Part shown: positions 19,373 to 29,076 of the stretch, one piece after another
Layout of the letters: each line of letters starts with the position of its first letter
How positions within the stretch are numbered: position 1 is the stretch's first letter
Source of the DNA: Bacillus spongiae
GTDB lineage: Bacteria > Bacillota > Bacilli > Bacillales > Bacillaceae_K
NCBI RefSeq assembly: GCF_037120725.1
Contig: NZ_JBBAXC010000001.1
Coordinates: forward strand, 124,001-188,000
Length of the DNA: 64,000 nt
Direction: 5' to 3'
Translations under genes and position numbers: made by a program
The notes under the pieces: generated by a model
Database searches by the model: none
What the model was told of the DNA's origin: nothing
What the model saw: only the letters and a program-made list of their open reading frames with translations

Positions 19373-20146
19373 GTGGACTTTTTAACTTGTCGAATTGAAA
19401 ACCAGGTGGCGTATATTACGATACAACGTCCACCAGCTAATGCATTATCTAGTGGACTTATCAGGGAATTATCTCAAGTTTTAGATGAAGTGGAATTTGA
19501 CAATCGCGTCCGTGTGCTTTTGCTTCATGGTGAGGGAAGATTTTTCTCAGCTGGCGCGGATATTAAGGAATTTACAACGGTTCAAAGCGGAAAAGAGTTT
19601 GAACAGCTAGCTAAAAAAGGTCAGGAGCTATTCGGAAGAATGGAAAACTTCTCGAAGCCGATTGTAGCTTCTATACACGGCGCAGCATTAGGTGGAGGTT
19701 TAGAGCTTGCGATGGGATGCCACATTCGTTATGTAAGTCACAACGCAAAGCTTGGTTTACCTGAGTTGCAATTAGGGTTAGTTCCAGGATTTGCTGGTTC
19801 CCAACGGTTACCTAGATTAGTAGGAAGAGCGAAGGCGACCGAGATGCTGTTAACAAGCGACTCTATTTCTGGTGAGGAAGCAGTAAAATGGGGACTAGCG
19901 AATGCTTCCTTTACAGAAGAAGAAGTTTTTAAAAAAGCTGAGGAATTATGTTTGAAATTGACTAAGAAAAGCCCTGTTTCTGTCAAGGCTGCTCTTGAGC
20001 TACTTTCGTATACAAATACGGATAACTTCTACGAAGGTGTAGATCGTGAGGCTGTATTATTTGGTGAAGTTTTTATGTCAGAAGACGGAAAAGAAGGTAT
20101 ACAGGCTTTCATTGAGAAAAGAGCGCCTGAATTTACAGGAAAATAG
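19373..20146 (+). CDS. fadB: Enoyl-CoA hydratase
   Basis: It hydrates trans-2-enoyl-CoA in beta-oxidation. The 257-residue crotonase-fold protein shows the oxyanion-hole sequences FFSAGADIKEF and HGAALGGGLELAMGCH, and the second catalytic region LPELQLGLVPGFAGSQRLPRLVG. The open frame reaches ATG 19328 within fadR, but that site lacks a ribosome site; GTG 19373 lies 8 bases after AAAGGAG. It matches FadB of B. subtilis in order and sequence. It is followed, after 193 bases, by etfB. Confidence 0.93.
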   Translation: MDFLTCRIENQVAYITIQRPPANALSSGLIRELSQVLDEVEFDNRVRVLLLHGEGRFFSAGADIKEFTTVQSGKEFEQLAKKGQELFGRMENFSKPIVASIHGAALGGGLELAMGCHIRYVSHNAKLGLPELQLGLVPGFAGSQRLPRLVGRAKATEMLLTSDSISGEEAVKWGLANASFTEEEVFKKAEELCLKLTKKSPVSVKAALELLSYTNTDNFYEGVDREAVLFGEVFMSEDGKEGIQAFIEKRAPEFTGK

Positions 20147-20339
20147 TTTGAATGTAAGTCCCTGTTTATTGGGAAATCAGTAAAATGGTTGATTAGTAGA
20201 GTAAAAAATTTTGGCTTAAAAGTGGGAACAAGGGATAAAATGTGTGAAACGCATTCTCCCTCCCTCTTAAAAATTTTTTATGCTGAATTATCTTAAAATT
20301 TCTAAAGAAATGAATGTTTGAATTTTAGGAGGGAATAGA

Positions 20340-21113
20340 ATGAACATCTACGTATTATTAAAAAGAACTTTTGATACAGAAGAAAAGATTGCCCTATCAA
20401 ACGGAATGATTAATGAAGATGGAGCTGAATTCATCATTAATCCATACGATGAATATGCAGTAGAAGAAGCGATTACAGTTAGAGACGAACATGGTGGAGA
20501 TGTGACTGTAGTATCAGTTGGGTCAGAAGAAGCAGAAAAACAACTTCGAACAGCGTTAGCAATGGGTGCTGATAAAGCGGTATTAATTAATATTGAAGAT
20601 GATATTGAAAATGGAGACCAGTTTACAACGTCGACCATCCTTTCTCAATACTTAAAAGAACAAGAAGTAGATCTTATTATCGCAGGAAACGTTGCGATTG
20701 ACGGCGGATCAGGTCAAGTTGGGCCACGTGTTGCAGAACAATTAAACATTCCTTACATCACAACGATTACTGAATTAAACATTGACGGTGATAATGTGAC
20801 CGTTACGCGTGATGTCGAGGGAGATTCTGAAGTAATTGAAACTACATTACCATTATTGGTAACGGCTCAACAAGGTTTGAATGAGCCACGCTACCCATCT
20901 CTTCCAGGAATTATGAAGGCAAAGAAAAAGCCGCTTGATGAACTGGAAATTGACGACTTAGATCTTGATGAAGATGATGTAGAAGCAAAAACAAAAACGA
21001 TTGAAATTTTTCTACCACCTAAAAAGGAAGCTGGAAAAGTGTTAGAGGGAGAAATTAGCAACCAAGTACAGGAGTTAGTGAAGCTTCTTCATACAGAAGC
21101 GAAGGTAATTTAA
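20340..21113 (+). CDS. etfB: Electron transfer flavoprotein subunit beta
   Basis: EtfB and EtfA form the FAD heterodimer that takes electrons from acyl-CoA dehydrogenase. The 257-residue protein has the typical N-terminus MNIYVLLKRTFDTEEKI, the conserved block DLIIAGNVAIDGGSGQVGPR, and the signature LPGIMKAKKKPLDEL. Start ATG 20340 follows GGAGGG. It lies between fadB and etfA, as in B. subtilis. The region 20147-20339 has no gene and no clear FadR operator, so it may be read from upstream or from a promoter I cannot define. Confidence 0.96.
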   Translation: MNIYVLLKRTFDTEEKIALSNGMINEDGAEFIINPYDEYAVEEAITVRDEHGGDVTVVSVGSEEAEKQLRTALAMGADKAVLINIEDDIENGDQFTTSTILSQYLKEQEVDLIIAGNVAIDGGSGQVGPRVAEQLNIPYITTITELNIDGDNVTVTRDVEGDSEVIETTLPLLVTAQQGLNEPRYPSLPGIMKAKKKPLDELEIDDLDLDEDDVEAKTKTIEIFLPPKKEAGKVLEGEISNQVQELVKLLHTEAKVI

Positions 21114-21195
21114 TATAAAGAGATTGACTCATATATAGCGGTCGTTCCGTTGAACGTAATGAAATAGCATATTTTCAATCAGGAGGTAAATAAAC

Positions 21196-22176
21196 ATGGC
21201 GAGAAAAGTTGTAGTATTAGGAGAAGCTCGTGACGGTTCTTTACGAAATGTATCTTTTGAAGCGGTGGCAGCTGGGAAGACAGTAGCAGAAGGCGGAGAA
21301 GTAGTTGCTGTTTTAATCGGCAATTCTGTAAGCGCTTTAGGAATGGAATTAGTACACTATGGTGCAGATCGAGTTGTCGTTGTCGAAGACGAGAAATTAG
21401 CTCAGTACACATCTGATGGATATGCTCAAGCACTTATGGCTGTTATTGATCAGGAGCAGCCAGAAGGGATTGTTGTAGGTCACACTGCACTTGGAAAAGA
21501 TTTATCACCTAGGATTGCTAGTAAATTAAGCACTGGTTTAGTTTCAGATGCAACTGCTCTAGAGGTTACTGGTGGAAATCTTGTATTTACTCGTCCAATT
21601 TATTCAGGAAAAGCGTTTGAAAAGAAAATCGTAACAGATGGCATTATTTTTGCAACGATTCGTCCTAATAATATTGAGCCACTTGCAAAAGACGAATCTC
21701 GTTCGGGAGATGTCTCTTCTTTATCAGTCGAGATTAAAGACTTACGTTCGATCATTAAAGAGGTTGTTCGTAAGGCAAGTGAAGGAGTAGACTTATCGGA
21801 AGCAAAAGTAATCGTAGCTGGTGGCCGTGGGGTGAAAAGTGAAGATGGCTTTAATCCGTTAACAGAGCTAGCTGATGTTCTTGGAGGAGCAGTAGGAGCG
21901 TCTCGTGGAGCATGTGATGCAGAGTACTGTGACTACTCATTACAAATTGGTCAAACTGGAAAAGTGGTAACACCTGATTTATATATCGCATGCGGTATTT
22001 CTGGTGCCATACAGCATTTAGCTGGAATGTCTAACTCAAAAGTCATTGTGGCCATCAATAAGGATCCAGAGGCAAATATTTTTAACGTAGCAGATTACGG
22101 TATAGTTGGAGACTTATTTGAAGTCGTACCTATGCTTACCGACGAGTTTAAAAAGTTAAAAGTAGCTTCGTCTTAA
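21196..22176 (+). CDS. etfA: Electron transfer flavoprotein subunit alpha
   Basis: This is the FAD-carrying partner of EtfB. The C-terminal FAD domain shows [30 protein letters not shown] and [18 protein letters not shown] followed by [10 protein letters not shown], the standard signature. At 326 residues it has the family length. Start ATG 21196 is behind CAGGAGG. It ends the fad operon and is followed by a hairpin before trxA. Confidence 0.96.
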   Translation: MARKVVVLGEARDGSLRNVSFEAVAAGKTVAEGGEVVAVLIGNSVSALGMELVHYGADRVVVVEDEKLAQYTSDGYAQALMAVIDQEQPEGIVVGHTALGKDLSPRIASKLSTGLVSDATALEVTGGNLVFTRPIYSGKAFEKKIVTDGIIFATIRPNNIEPLAKDESRSGDVSSLSVEIKDLRSIIKEVVRKASEGVDLSEAKVIVAGGRGVKSEDGFNPLTELADVLGGAVGASRGACDAEYCDYSLQIGQTGKVVTPDLYIACGISGAIQHLAGMSNSKVIVAINKDPEANIFNVADYGIVGDLFEVVPMLTDEFKKLKVASS

Positions 22177-22190
22177 GATAAAAAGAATGG

Positions 22191-22218
22191 TAAAGCGGCT
22201 GCTATTGTAGCCGCTTTA
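22191..22218 (+). terminator. Hairpin after etfA
   Basis: TAAAGCGGCT (22191-22200) and AGCCGCTTTA (22209-22218) are perfect complements around an 8-base loop. The following T-tract is weak, so termination may be partial. Confidence 0.65.
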
Positions 22219-22336
22219 CTGTGAGGAATAAATCTATTTATATACGGGGAAATTACCCTTGAGCAAAATAATGGCATGGTAATAAAAAGGATGGTATACT
22301 CTGACCATAGGAAATGACATAAGGAGGCAATATATA

Positions 22337-22651
22337 ATGGCAATTTCACATGTAACAGACCAAACTTTTTCAACAGAAACTAACGAAGGTCTAGTATTAG
22401 TAGACTTTTGGGCACCTTGGTGTGGACCTTGTAAAATGATCGCACCTGTATTAGAAGAGCTAGATGCCGAAATGAGTGACAGCGTTAAAATCACTAAAAT
22501 TGATGTGGATGATAACCCTGAGACAGCTGGAAAATTTGGCGTAATGAGCATCCCAACGCTACTTCTTTTCAAAGATGGAGAAGTAGTAGATAAAGTAGTC
22601 GGGTTCCAACCAAAAGAAGCATTAGCAGAGCTTGTTAAAAAGCATGCTTAA
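22337..22651 (+). CDS. trxA: Thioredoxin
   Basis: TrxA is the main cytoplasmic protein disulfide reductase. The 104-residue protein has the active site [10 protein letters not shown] with Cys29 and Cys32, the cis-proline loop [12 protein letters not shown], and family-standard length. Start ATG 22337 follows AAGGAGG. A possible -10, TATACT, lies at 22295-22300. In B. subtilis uvrC is the next gene; here it is 25 kb away. Confidence 0.97.
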   Translation: MAISHVTDQTFSTETNEGLVLVDFWAPWCGPCKMIAPVLEELDAEMSDSVKITKIDVDDNPETAGKFGVMSIPTLLLFKDGEVVDKVVGFQPKEALAELVKKHA

Positions 22652-22663
22652 TGATTAATAGAG

Positions 22664-22693
22664 AAAAACCGAGCTAATAATGCTCGGTTTTTG
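22664..22693 (+). terminator. Rho-independent terminator after trxA
   Basis: AAAAACCGAGC (22664-22674) pairs with GCTCGGTTTTT (22682-22692), then TGTTTG. Confidence 0.88.
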
Positions 22694-22826
22694 TTTGTTA
22701 TGAGGTAGGGAATATTACGATTTAATCTACATACTTCTCTTTTACTTCTTCTCTAAATAAATCTTCCACCACCTCCCTTTCTGACATATAGGCTTTCCTC
22801 TCATGGAAGGAAAGTTCATTTAAATA

Positions 22827-22895
22827 TTGACGATTTCGCTCCAATTATATAAAATTCTTTGTAAGCGATACCATTTATTAATGTTAACGTTAACA
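22827..22895 (+). promoter_or_regulatory. GH30 promoter with LacI-type operator (site 1)
   Basis: TTGACG (22827-22832), 17 bases, TAAAAT (22850-22855). The palindrome TGTTAACGTTAACA at 22882-22895 lies about 20 bases downstream of +1. The same core recurs at 24539 and 25617, making it the likely target of the LacI-family regulator encoded next door. Confidence 0.72.
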
Positions 22896-22927
22896 ATAAG
22901 TGGTGTGTTATTGAGGGAGGGACAACA

Positions 22928-24439
22928 TTGAAGAAAACGTATATATTCGCCATTTTTTTTATTTTTTTAGTAGGAATAGGATTATTTTTTGGGAAAGATT
23001 TATTGATAAAGAAAAATGCTGGTCCAGCAGAGGCTTGGCTAACTTCAGGAGACCAAAGTACATTATTAGAGAAGCAAGATGATTTAGTATGGGGTGAAGA
23101 GCTTTCTTCTGAAGAGAGTATCACAAAAATAGAGGTTGACGATAGAAAGAAATTCCGTGAGTTTTACGGGTACGGTGCTGGATTATCTCATAGCTCCGCA
23201 TATAACATTTTCAATTCTCCTTCACGCAATGAAATTTTGGAGAGTCTTTTTTCTATTGAAAATGGAATTGGATTGTCTGTCGTTCGTGTTCCGATGGGTT
23301 CGAGTGATTTTGTCGGTCCAGTAAATGGTGAGATTAGACATTATACCTATGATGATTTAGAGGATTCTTATGAGACAGATGAAGATTTGAAATTTTTTTC
23401 TATTGACCCTGATCGAGAGTTTATCATTCCAATTTTAAAACAGATAAAAGAGATAAATCCGAGGGTGAAAATAGTGTCCGTACCTTGGAGTGCGCCTGCA
23501 TGGATGAAAACAACTCATTCGTTATATGGAGGAGCTTTCGTAACAGATTTTAATGAAGTATACGCGAATTATTTTGTAAAGTACGTTCAAGCATATGCTG
23601 ATGAAGGGTTAACGATTGATTATGTTTCTGTACAAAATGAATCGCATTTTATGCATGGAGATTATCCTACGATGTATATGGAGCATTTTGAACAGGCTGA
23701 TTTTGTAGGAAACTATTTAGGTCCAGCGTTTGAAGAAAATAAGATAAATACTAAGATTATGGGATGGGACCATAACTTTACTGACAATAATACTCGTGCA
23801 GAAGAAGATATAGCCAAATACGGGACAATTCTTCTAGAAGATAAACAAGCACAAAATTATTTATCAGGAATCGCGTTTCATGGATACGAAGCAGATGGTA
23901 TTAAAGACTTTGGAAAAGCGTTTGATAAAATAAGCGAGCAATTTCCAAATGCAGAACTGTATATGACAGAAATATCAGGTGGTGGTTGGGCTACTGACTT
24001 TAGTGATAATTTACTTTGGAATATGGAAAACATTATTATTGGTACTCCTCTGCACAATGCACAAATGGTACTGCTATGGAACCTAGCTTTGGATGAGCAA
24101 TCAGGGCCTCATTTAGGGGGATGTTCGAACTGTCGTGGTGTATATACGGTTGATAATGATGAAAACGTAGTAAGAAAAGAGGTTGAATATTATGCACTAG
24201 GACAACTAAGTAAATTTGTTCATCCAACGAATGAAGGAAATCCAATACGGATAAATGTAAAACATGATAATCCTTCACTTGATGTCGTTGCTTTTTTGAA
24301 CCCTGACCAATCCATTGTTGTTGCGGTATCTAATAGAAATGAGACGAACAATGAAAGGATCCGTATTGAATGGAGCGGAAATAAAGGGGAATATGAAATT
24401 CCTGCAGCAAGTGTAATGACGTTTAAATGGTCATTCTAA
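22928..24439 (+). CDS. Membrane-anchored or secreted GH30-family glycoside hydrolase
   Basis: This 503-residue protein starts with a hydrophobic helix (about residues 4-22) without a lipobox or clear cleavage site, so it is probably exported and membrane-anchored. The catalytic TIM barrel has the GH30 acid/base in YVSVQNES (Glu near 237) and the nucleophile in MTEISGG (Glu 348). Sequence such as VRVPMGSSDF, VPWSAPAWMKT and HGYEADG resembles the glucosylceramidase/beta-1,6-glucanase branch (subfamilies 1-3). A beta-sandwich tail ends the protein. Start is TTG 22928 behind GGGAGGG. It would cut a beta-linked glycan outside the cell and feed the ABC importer downstream. The precise substrate is unknown. 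Confidence 0.85.
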   Translation: MKKTYIFAIFFIFLVGIGLFFGKDLLIKKNAGPAEAWLTSGDQSTLLEKQDDLVWGEELSSEESITKIEVDDRKKFREFYGYGAGLSHSSAYNIFNSPSRNEILESLFSIENGIGLSVVRVPMGSSDFVGPVNGEIRHYTYDDLEDSYETDEDLKFFSIDPDREFIIPILKQIKEINPRVKIVSVPWSAPAWMKTTHSLYGGAFVTDFNEVYANYFVKYVQAYADEGLTIDYVSVQNESHFMHGDYPTMYMEHFEQADFVGNYLGPAFEENKINTKIMGWDHNFTDNNTRAEEDIAKYGTILLEDKQAQNYLSGIAFHGYEADGIKDFGKAFDKISEQFPNAELYMTEISGGGWATDFSDNLLWNMENIIIGTPLHNAQMVLLWNLALDEQSGPHLGGCSNCRGVYTVDNDENVVRKEVEYYALGQLSKFVHPTNEGNPIRINVKHDNPSLDVVAFLNPDQSIVVAVSNRNETNNERIRIEWSGNKGEYEIPAASVMTFKWSF

Positions 24440-24504
24440 GCGCCTTCATTTATCCTTATAGTCACAAATATTTTATATAATCGTAAGAAAAACGGTAAAA
24501 TGGA

Positions 24505-24552
24505 TTGACGTCGAATTATGTCGAGAGTATAATAACGGTGTAAACGTTAACA
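24505..24552 (+). promoter_or_regulatory. lacI-family gene promoter with operator (site 2)
   Basis: TTGACG (24505-24510), 17 bases, TATAAT (24528-24533), with TGTAAACGTTAACA at 24539-24552 over the predicted start point. This suggests autorepression. The same 14-mer also fits the general CcpA cre consensus TGWAARCGYTWNCW, so CcpA could bind too. Confidence 0.82.
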
Positions 24553-24566
24553 TTCAGGGGGAAGAA

Positions 24567-25544
24567 ATGGCTACAATGAAAGAGGTGGCGAAAGCCGCAG
24601 GTGTCTCGATTATCACGGTTTCTAGGGTAATTAATACTCCTGAAAAAGTGAAGAAAGAGACGAGGGAAAAGGTCTTAAAGTATATGCAAGAGCTTGATTT
24701 TAAAACGAATCAAACAGCGAAGGCATTAGTATCAAATCGAACAAAGGTTATTCATGTTTATATCCCAAACGGACTTGAAGCAGCTAACCCTTTTGTCATG
24801 AATGTCATTGCAGGGATAAGTGAGGAGCTAAGTAAGTCCTATTATTCCCTTTTCCTTAGAAGGGATAGAGATATCCCACTAAAAAGCGACGGAATTATTG
24901 CAATGGGACTTAATAAGTCAGATGATGAATGGCTAGCAAACATTAATGAAACCCCTATTGTGCTTTTTGGTCACACGGATCTTCCAATTGATTGGTTAGA
25001 TGTTGATAACAAGCAAGGTGCTTATAAGATGACAGACTATATTATTAAACAAGGTCATCGTAAGATTGGTTTCATTGGAATTGATGAAAATAAACGATTT
25101 GCTACGGATCGATTGCAAGGTTATTGTGAAGCATTACATGACCATGAAATGAAAGTAGAGAATAAGTTTATTCGCTTTACAGCCAATGAAGAGATATATG
25201 GTTACGAGAAGACACTTGATTTACTTACGAAGGAAGATGTAAGCGCACTTTTTTGTTCAAGTGATGTGTTGGCATTGGGGGCTTTAAGAGCTGCAAGGAC
25301 ATTAAGACGGAAGGTTCCTGAAGAACTATCTATCGCTGGATTTGATGGATTTGGATTAGATTTATTAGCTTATCCTGCCTTAACGACCATGACGCAGCCT
25401 GTATATGAAGCAGGAAAACAGCTGGCCATGATGATTCTTGATAGGATTGAGAACCCTAACCATGCTGTAAATCAAAAAATGGTGAAGACCTCGCTTACAA
25501 TTCGTAAATCTGTTCGTAATTTGAAAGCGGACACAGAAGAGTAA
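24567..25544 (+). CDS. LacI-family transcriptional regulator
   Basis: This 325-residue repressor has the N-terminal helix-turn-helix ATMKEVAKAAGVSIITVSRV, hinge helix (QTAKALVSNRTKVI) and a periplasmic-binding-protein-like effector domain with IAGFDGFGLDLL and YPALTTMTQP near the end. It sits between the GH30 gene and the ABC importer genes, and three copies of one operator flank these transcripts, including its own promoter. It is therefore very likely the local regulator; the inducer is probably an oligosaccharide released by GH30. A stem loop at 25576-25606 follows the gene. Confidence 0.92.
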   Translation: MATMKEVAKAAGVSIITVSRVINTPEKVKKETREKVLKYMQELDFKTNQTAKALVSNRTKVIHVYIPNGLEAANPFVMNVIAGISEELSKSYYSLFLRRDRDIPLKSDGIIAMGLNKSDDEWLANINETPIVLFGHTDLPIDWLDVDNKQGAYKMTDYIIKQGHRKIGFIGIDENKRFATDRLQGYCEALHDHEMKVENKFIRFTANEEIYGYEKTLDLLTKEDVSALFCSSDVLALGALRAARTLRRKVPEELSIAGFDGFGLDLLAYPALTTMTQPVYEAGKQLAMMILDRIENPNHAVNQKMVKTSLTIRKSVRNLKADTEE

Positions 25545-25616
25545 AACGATTTTTTTAAAAATTAAAATGAACTTCCACTACTAATCCTATTAGGTTGGGA
25601 GTAGTGCCCTCTAAAA

Positions 25617-25649
25617 TGATAACGTTAACATCAAATGGATAAGTATAAT
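25617..25649 (+). promoter_or_regulatory. Operator (site 3) and -10 upstream of the ABC importer
   Basis: TGATAACGTTAACA at 25617-25630 is the third copy of the palindromic operator. TATAAT at 25644-25649 is a good -10 element; the -35 would overlap the operator, which would give direct repression of the transport and hydrolase genes. Confidence 0.7.
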
Positions 25650-25753
25650 ACAATTTTTGTATTTGGGGAAACGTAAGATCAGATACTTACTTTATTTAAA
25701 ATAAGCTTCAAAGATGAAGAGCGAGTAATCAATACTTAAAGGAGGAAATACAA

Positions 25754-26995
25754 ATGATTAAATTGAAAAAAATGATTCCGTTTGCAGCTGCAGCAGCTTT
25801 AACACTTGGGTTAGCTGGTTGTGGTACTGACAATGAAAAGGCTGAAGGTGGCGAAGATACAATTGATTTTTGGGTATTTGAGCCAGGTCTTAAAGAACAT
25901 AAAGACAATCTTAATGCATTAGTTGATGAATACGAGGAAGCAAATGATGTGACAGTCAAAACAACATTTGTTCCAAAGGATGACTTTAATACAAAATTAA
26001 ATAGTGCCATTGCAGTTGGACAAAACCCTGATGTATCTTACCTAGATCAACCATTAGTACCTAAATTTGCTGGAGATGGTACCCTACTTGAATTAGATGA
26101 GTATGCAGATGGTGAAAATGGAATTGATCGTACAAAGTACTTCAAAGGTGCGTTTGAAACAAACATTGTAGATGGAAAATTATATGGGTTACCATTAAAT
26201 CAATCGACAGTAGCTCTTTTCTACAACAAAGATCTAGTTGCTACTCCTCCAACAACTTGGGAAGAATGGATAGCGATGGCGGAAGATGTTTATAAGAAAG
26301 ATGAAATTGCTGCTTTTGAAGGAATTGGCACTGGTGGCTGGGCAGCTTGGTTGTTCCCTGCATTTGTCCATAGTGGAGGCGGAAGCATGGTGAATGCTGA
26401 CGAAACTCAAGCTACGTTTGGTGAAAAAGAAGGTATAGAAGCAGCTGAACTATTAGAGAAATTATACGAGTACTCTGATTTAGCAGTTCGTGATAGCCAA
26501 GATGCATTTGGAAATGGAAAGCTAGCAACAAAAATTAGTGGTGCATGGGAAATTGATGCATTCCAAACGAACTTCCCAGATTTAAACTTTGGTGTAGCGT
26601 TAATTCCGGCTAAAGAAGGCGTTCAATCGTATTCTAATATTGGTGGAGAAGACCTAGTTGTTTACGAAAATACAAAAAATGCAGATGCAGCATGGGGATT
26701 AGTGAAATTTTTGACTTCAGCTGAAAATTCGATTGCAATAGCGGATATTACAGGAAACTTCCCAGTTCAAGTAGAGGCTGCAGAAGATCCAAAATATGCT
26801 GAGGATGAATATTTAAGTGTATTTTTACAACAAATGGAAACAGCGGTAGCACGCCCTCGCTTAACAGATTGGTTAAAAGTAAATGATGAAGTAATTGGGA
26901 ATGCTCTAGAAGAAATCACTTTAAGTAATAAAGATGCGAAAGAAACGTTAGAAAAAGCACAAGACAGAGCAGATGAAATTTTATTTGGTCAGTAA
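25754..26995 (+). CDS. ABC transporter sugar-binding lipoprotein
   Basis: This 413-residue extracytoplasmic solute-binding protein (family 1) has a lipoprotein signal ending LTLGLAGCG, with Cys23 as the lipidated residue. The mature part shows DFWVFEPG and VKFLTSAENSIAIADITGNFPV, typical of oligosaccharide binders. Two permease genes follow, but no ATPase gene is present, so a shared MsmX-type ATPase encoded elsewhere probably energises the system. Start ATG 25754 follows AAAGGAGG. Confidence 0.92.
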   Translation: MIKLKKMIPFAAAAALTLGLAGCGTDNEKAEGGEDTIDFWVFEPGLKEHKDNLNALVDEYEEANDVTVKTTFVPKDDFNTKLNSAIAVGQNPDVSYLDQPLVPKFAGDGTLLELDEYADGENGIDRTKYFKGAFETNIVDGKLYGLPLNQSTVALFYNKDLVATPPTTWEEWIAMAEDVYKKDEIAAFEGIGTGGWAAWLFPAFVHSGGGSMVNADETQATFGEKEGIEAAELLEKLYEYSDLAVRDSQDAFGNGKLATKISGAWEIDAFQTNFPDLNFGVALIPAKEGVQSYSNIGGEDLVVYENTKNADAAWGLVKFLTSAENSIAIADITGNFPVQVEAAEDPKYAEDEYLSVFLQQMETAVARPRLTDWLKVNDEVIGNALEEITLSNKDAKETLEKAQDRADEILFGQ

Positions 26996-27115
26996 TAGGT
27001 AACCTATCTCTCGCTTATACTTGTAAGTCTCTCAATAAGTAAAATGGCTTGGTCATTAGCGGTATGTACGAAATTCTTCGTAAAGAGCAACAGAAATATC
27101 CAAGCATCCATTAAT

Positions 27116-27148
27116 AAAGAAAGTGGCTTAACATGAGCCGCTTTCTTT
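27116..27148 (+). terminator. Hairpin between binding protein and permease genes
   Basis: AAAGAAAGTGGCT (27116-27128) pairs with AGCCGCTTTCTTT (27136-27148) around 7 bases. No strong T-tract follows. Such a structure often makes partial termination or stabilises the upstream message so that the binding protein exceeds the permeases. Confidence 0.65.
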
Positions 27149-27261
27149 AAAAATGGTTTAGGAAGCAGTACATTCTAACCTGTTTCTAAAATGGAACGAT
27201 ATAAGTATCCCAATAATTGCTTTTGTGGCTACTTGAGATGAAAAAGAGGTGAATAAAGGTT

Positions 27262-28188
27262 ATGAGTCTGTCAAAAGAAAAAAACATGAAAAATAAGAAA
27301 AGAAAACGTATTAGAAAAGGCTCGCTTAATGATCAAACGAAAATAGGATATTTATTCATATTACCGATGCTGATCTACTTTGCGGTATTTCTATTACTCC
27401 CAATTGTTCTCTCCTTTGTTTTAAGTTTTACTGAGTGGAATATGAGATCAACGCCTATATTCGTAGGGCTTGATAACTATAAAAATTTACTATTTGACTC
27501 AGTCAAGTATCCAAACTTTTGGCCGTCTTTATGGGTGACTTTAAAGTATATTGTTTTTAGTTTACCTATCGGCATTCTGCTTGCATTAATTTTAGCATCT
27601 GCCTTAAATGCAAATGTAAAAGGCGAAGGCTTCTTTAAAACAGCTTATTATATTCCAAATGTAACATCTTTTGTTGCGGTAGCAGCATTGTGGGTGTTTT
27701 TATTAGATCCTTTAATTGGACTCGTCAATCAACTACTGGGAATTAGTCATAGTTGGTTAGGAAGTGTAACAACGGCATTACCAGCATTAGCTGTAATGGG
27801 GATATGGACTGGATTAGGTTACAATATTTTAATTCTTATTTCTTCGATGAAGGGAATTCCTGATAGTGTGTATGAAGCAGCGAAAATGGACGGTGCTAAC
27901 CCGATTCAACGCTTTTTCTATATCACGTTGCCAATGATTCAGCCAACAATTTTCTTTTTAATCATTACAGGATTAATCGCAAGTTTCCAAGTTTTCGATC
28001 CGATGTTCTTAATGACAAAGGGAGGTCCCGATGGGTCCACACTCTCTTACATGCTAAGCTTGTACAATCATGCCTTCCGCTATTTTGAAATGGGTACAGC
28101 TTCAGCGATGTCATACATTTTATTAGTTATTATTTTAATCGTAACATGGATTAACTTTAAGTTTGTTCCAGAAAAGATGGATGAGTAG
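27262..28188 (+). CDS. ABC sugar permease, MalF/LacF type
   Basis: This 308-residue inner membrane permease has six predicted helices after a strongly basic N-terminus (KNKKRKRIRKGS). The EAA loop that contacts the ATPase reads YEAAKMDGANPIQRFFYITLP. It pairs with the MalG-type permease that follows directly. It is part of the importer for the glycan fragments of this locus. Start ATG 27262 has AAGAGGTG upstream. Confidence 0.93.
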   Translation: MSLSKEKNMKNKKRKRIRKGSLNDQTKIGYLFILPMLIYFAVFLLLPIVLSFVLSFTEWNMRSTPIFVGLDNYKNLLFDSVKYPNFWPSLWVTLKYIVFSLPIGILLALILASALNANVKGEGFFKTAYYIPNVTSFVAVAALWVFLLDPLIGLVNQLLGISHSWLGSVTTALPALAVMGIWTGLGYNILILISSMKGIPDSVYEAAKMDGANPIQRFFYITLPMIQPTIFFLIITGLIASFQVFDPMFLMTKGGPDGSTLSYMLSLYNHAFRYFEMGTASAMSYILLVIILIVTWINFKFVPEKMDE

Positions 28189-28197
28189 GTGAATCTG

Positions 28198-29046
28198 ATG
28201 AAAATAAAGTTCGATCGAATCTTTTTATATGTTTTCTTGTCCATATTTGTAGTGATTCTTGTAGGACCATTCATTTGGTTAGCCTCCTCTTCATTTAAGG
28301 AAAGTAAAGATATTTTTTCTTCAACTTTTTCACTTTTACCAAGACGCGAGGATGGAAGTATTTATTTTAGTTTAGACAACTACAGATATGCTTACGAGTA
28401 TTTAAATTTAGGAACGTTATTCTTTAACACTCTTTTCGTAGCCGTTATTGCTACTGTTGTCAATCTCTTTTTAAATTCGTTAGCTGGGTTTGCTTTTGCC
28501 CGCTTTAACTTTAGAGGACGAGACTTCATCTTTAAAATGCTGATTGTTTCAATGATGATTCCAGGAACTGTCTTACTAGTACCGAATATGATTATCATCA
28601 ATGAATTAGGTTTATATGATACCTTATGGGCATTAATTTTACCGTTTACGATGAGTGTTTATAATGTATTTTTAATGCGCCAGCACTTCTTTAGTTTATC
28701 GAAAGAATTGGAAGAGGCAGCGATTATTGATGGAGCAAACTGGTTTACGATATTCTGGAAAATTGCGTTACCACTTGCAAAACCAATCCTTGTGATTTTA
28801 GGTATATTTACTTTTATGTGGAATTACAACAACTACATGTGGCCACTTGTCGTGATTACAACACCTGAAAACTATACACTTTCCCTTGGGCTAGGAGCGC
28901 TTATCAGTGCAGCAGATAAAAATGCGGAATTATATCCTGTCATGATTGCTGGGTCAGTATTAGTAGCACTACCTCTTATTATTCTTTTCTTAGTTCTACA
29001 GAAACATATTATGAAGGGAATTAATATCGGAGGAGTCAAAGGGTAA
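28198..29046 (+). CDS. ABC sugar permease, MalG type
   Basis: This is the second permease of the importer, 282 residues, with six predicted helices. The EAA loop reads LEEAAIIDGANWFTIFWKIALP. The frame opens at GTG 28189 directly after the previous stop, but ATG 28198 lies better placed behind TAGGTGA and gives the usual MKIK start. It is tightly linked to the upstream permease, which supports a heterodimeric channel. Confidence 0.92.
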   Translation: MKIKFDRIFLYVFLSIFVVILVGPFIWLASSSFKESKDIFSSTFSLLPRREDGSIYFSLDNYRYAYEYLNLGTLFFNTLFVAVIATVVNLFLNSLAGFAFARFNFRGRDFIFKMLIVSMMIPGTVLLVPNMIIINELGLYDTLWALILPFTMSVYNVFLMRQHFFSLSKELEEAAIIDGANWFTIFWKIALPLAKPILVILGIFTFMWNYNNYMWPLVVITTPENYTLSLGLGALISAADKNAELYPVMIAGSVLVALPLIILFLVLQKHIMKGINIGGVKG

Positions 29047-29076
29047 TGAAATTGAAGATAAAAAGGTAGGTTTATT

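Noticed and set aside
20147-20339. FadR operator in front of etfB
   Set aside because: Only one half-site-like TGAATG occurs, at about 20311, with no facing TCATTCA.
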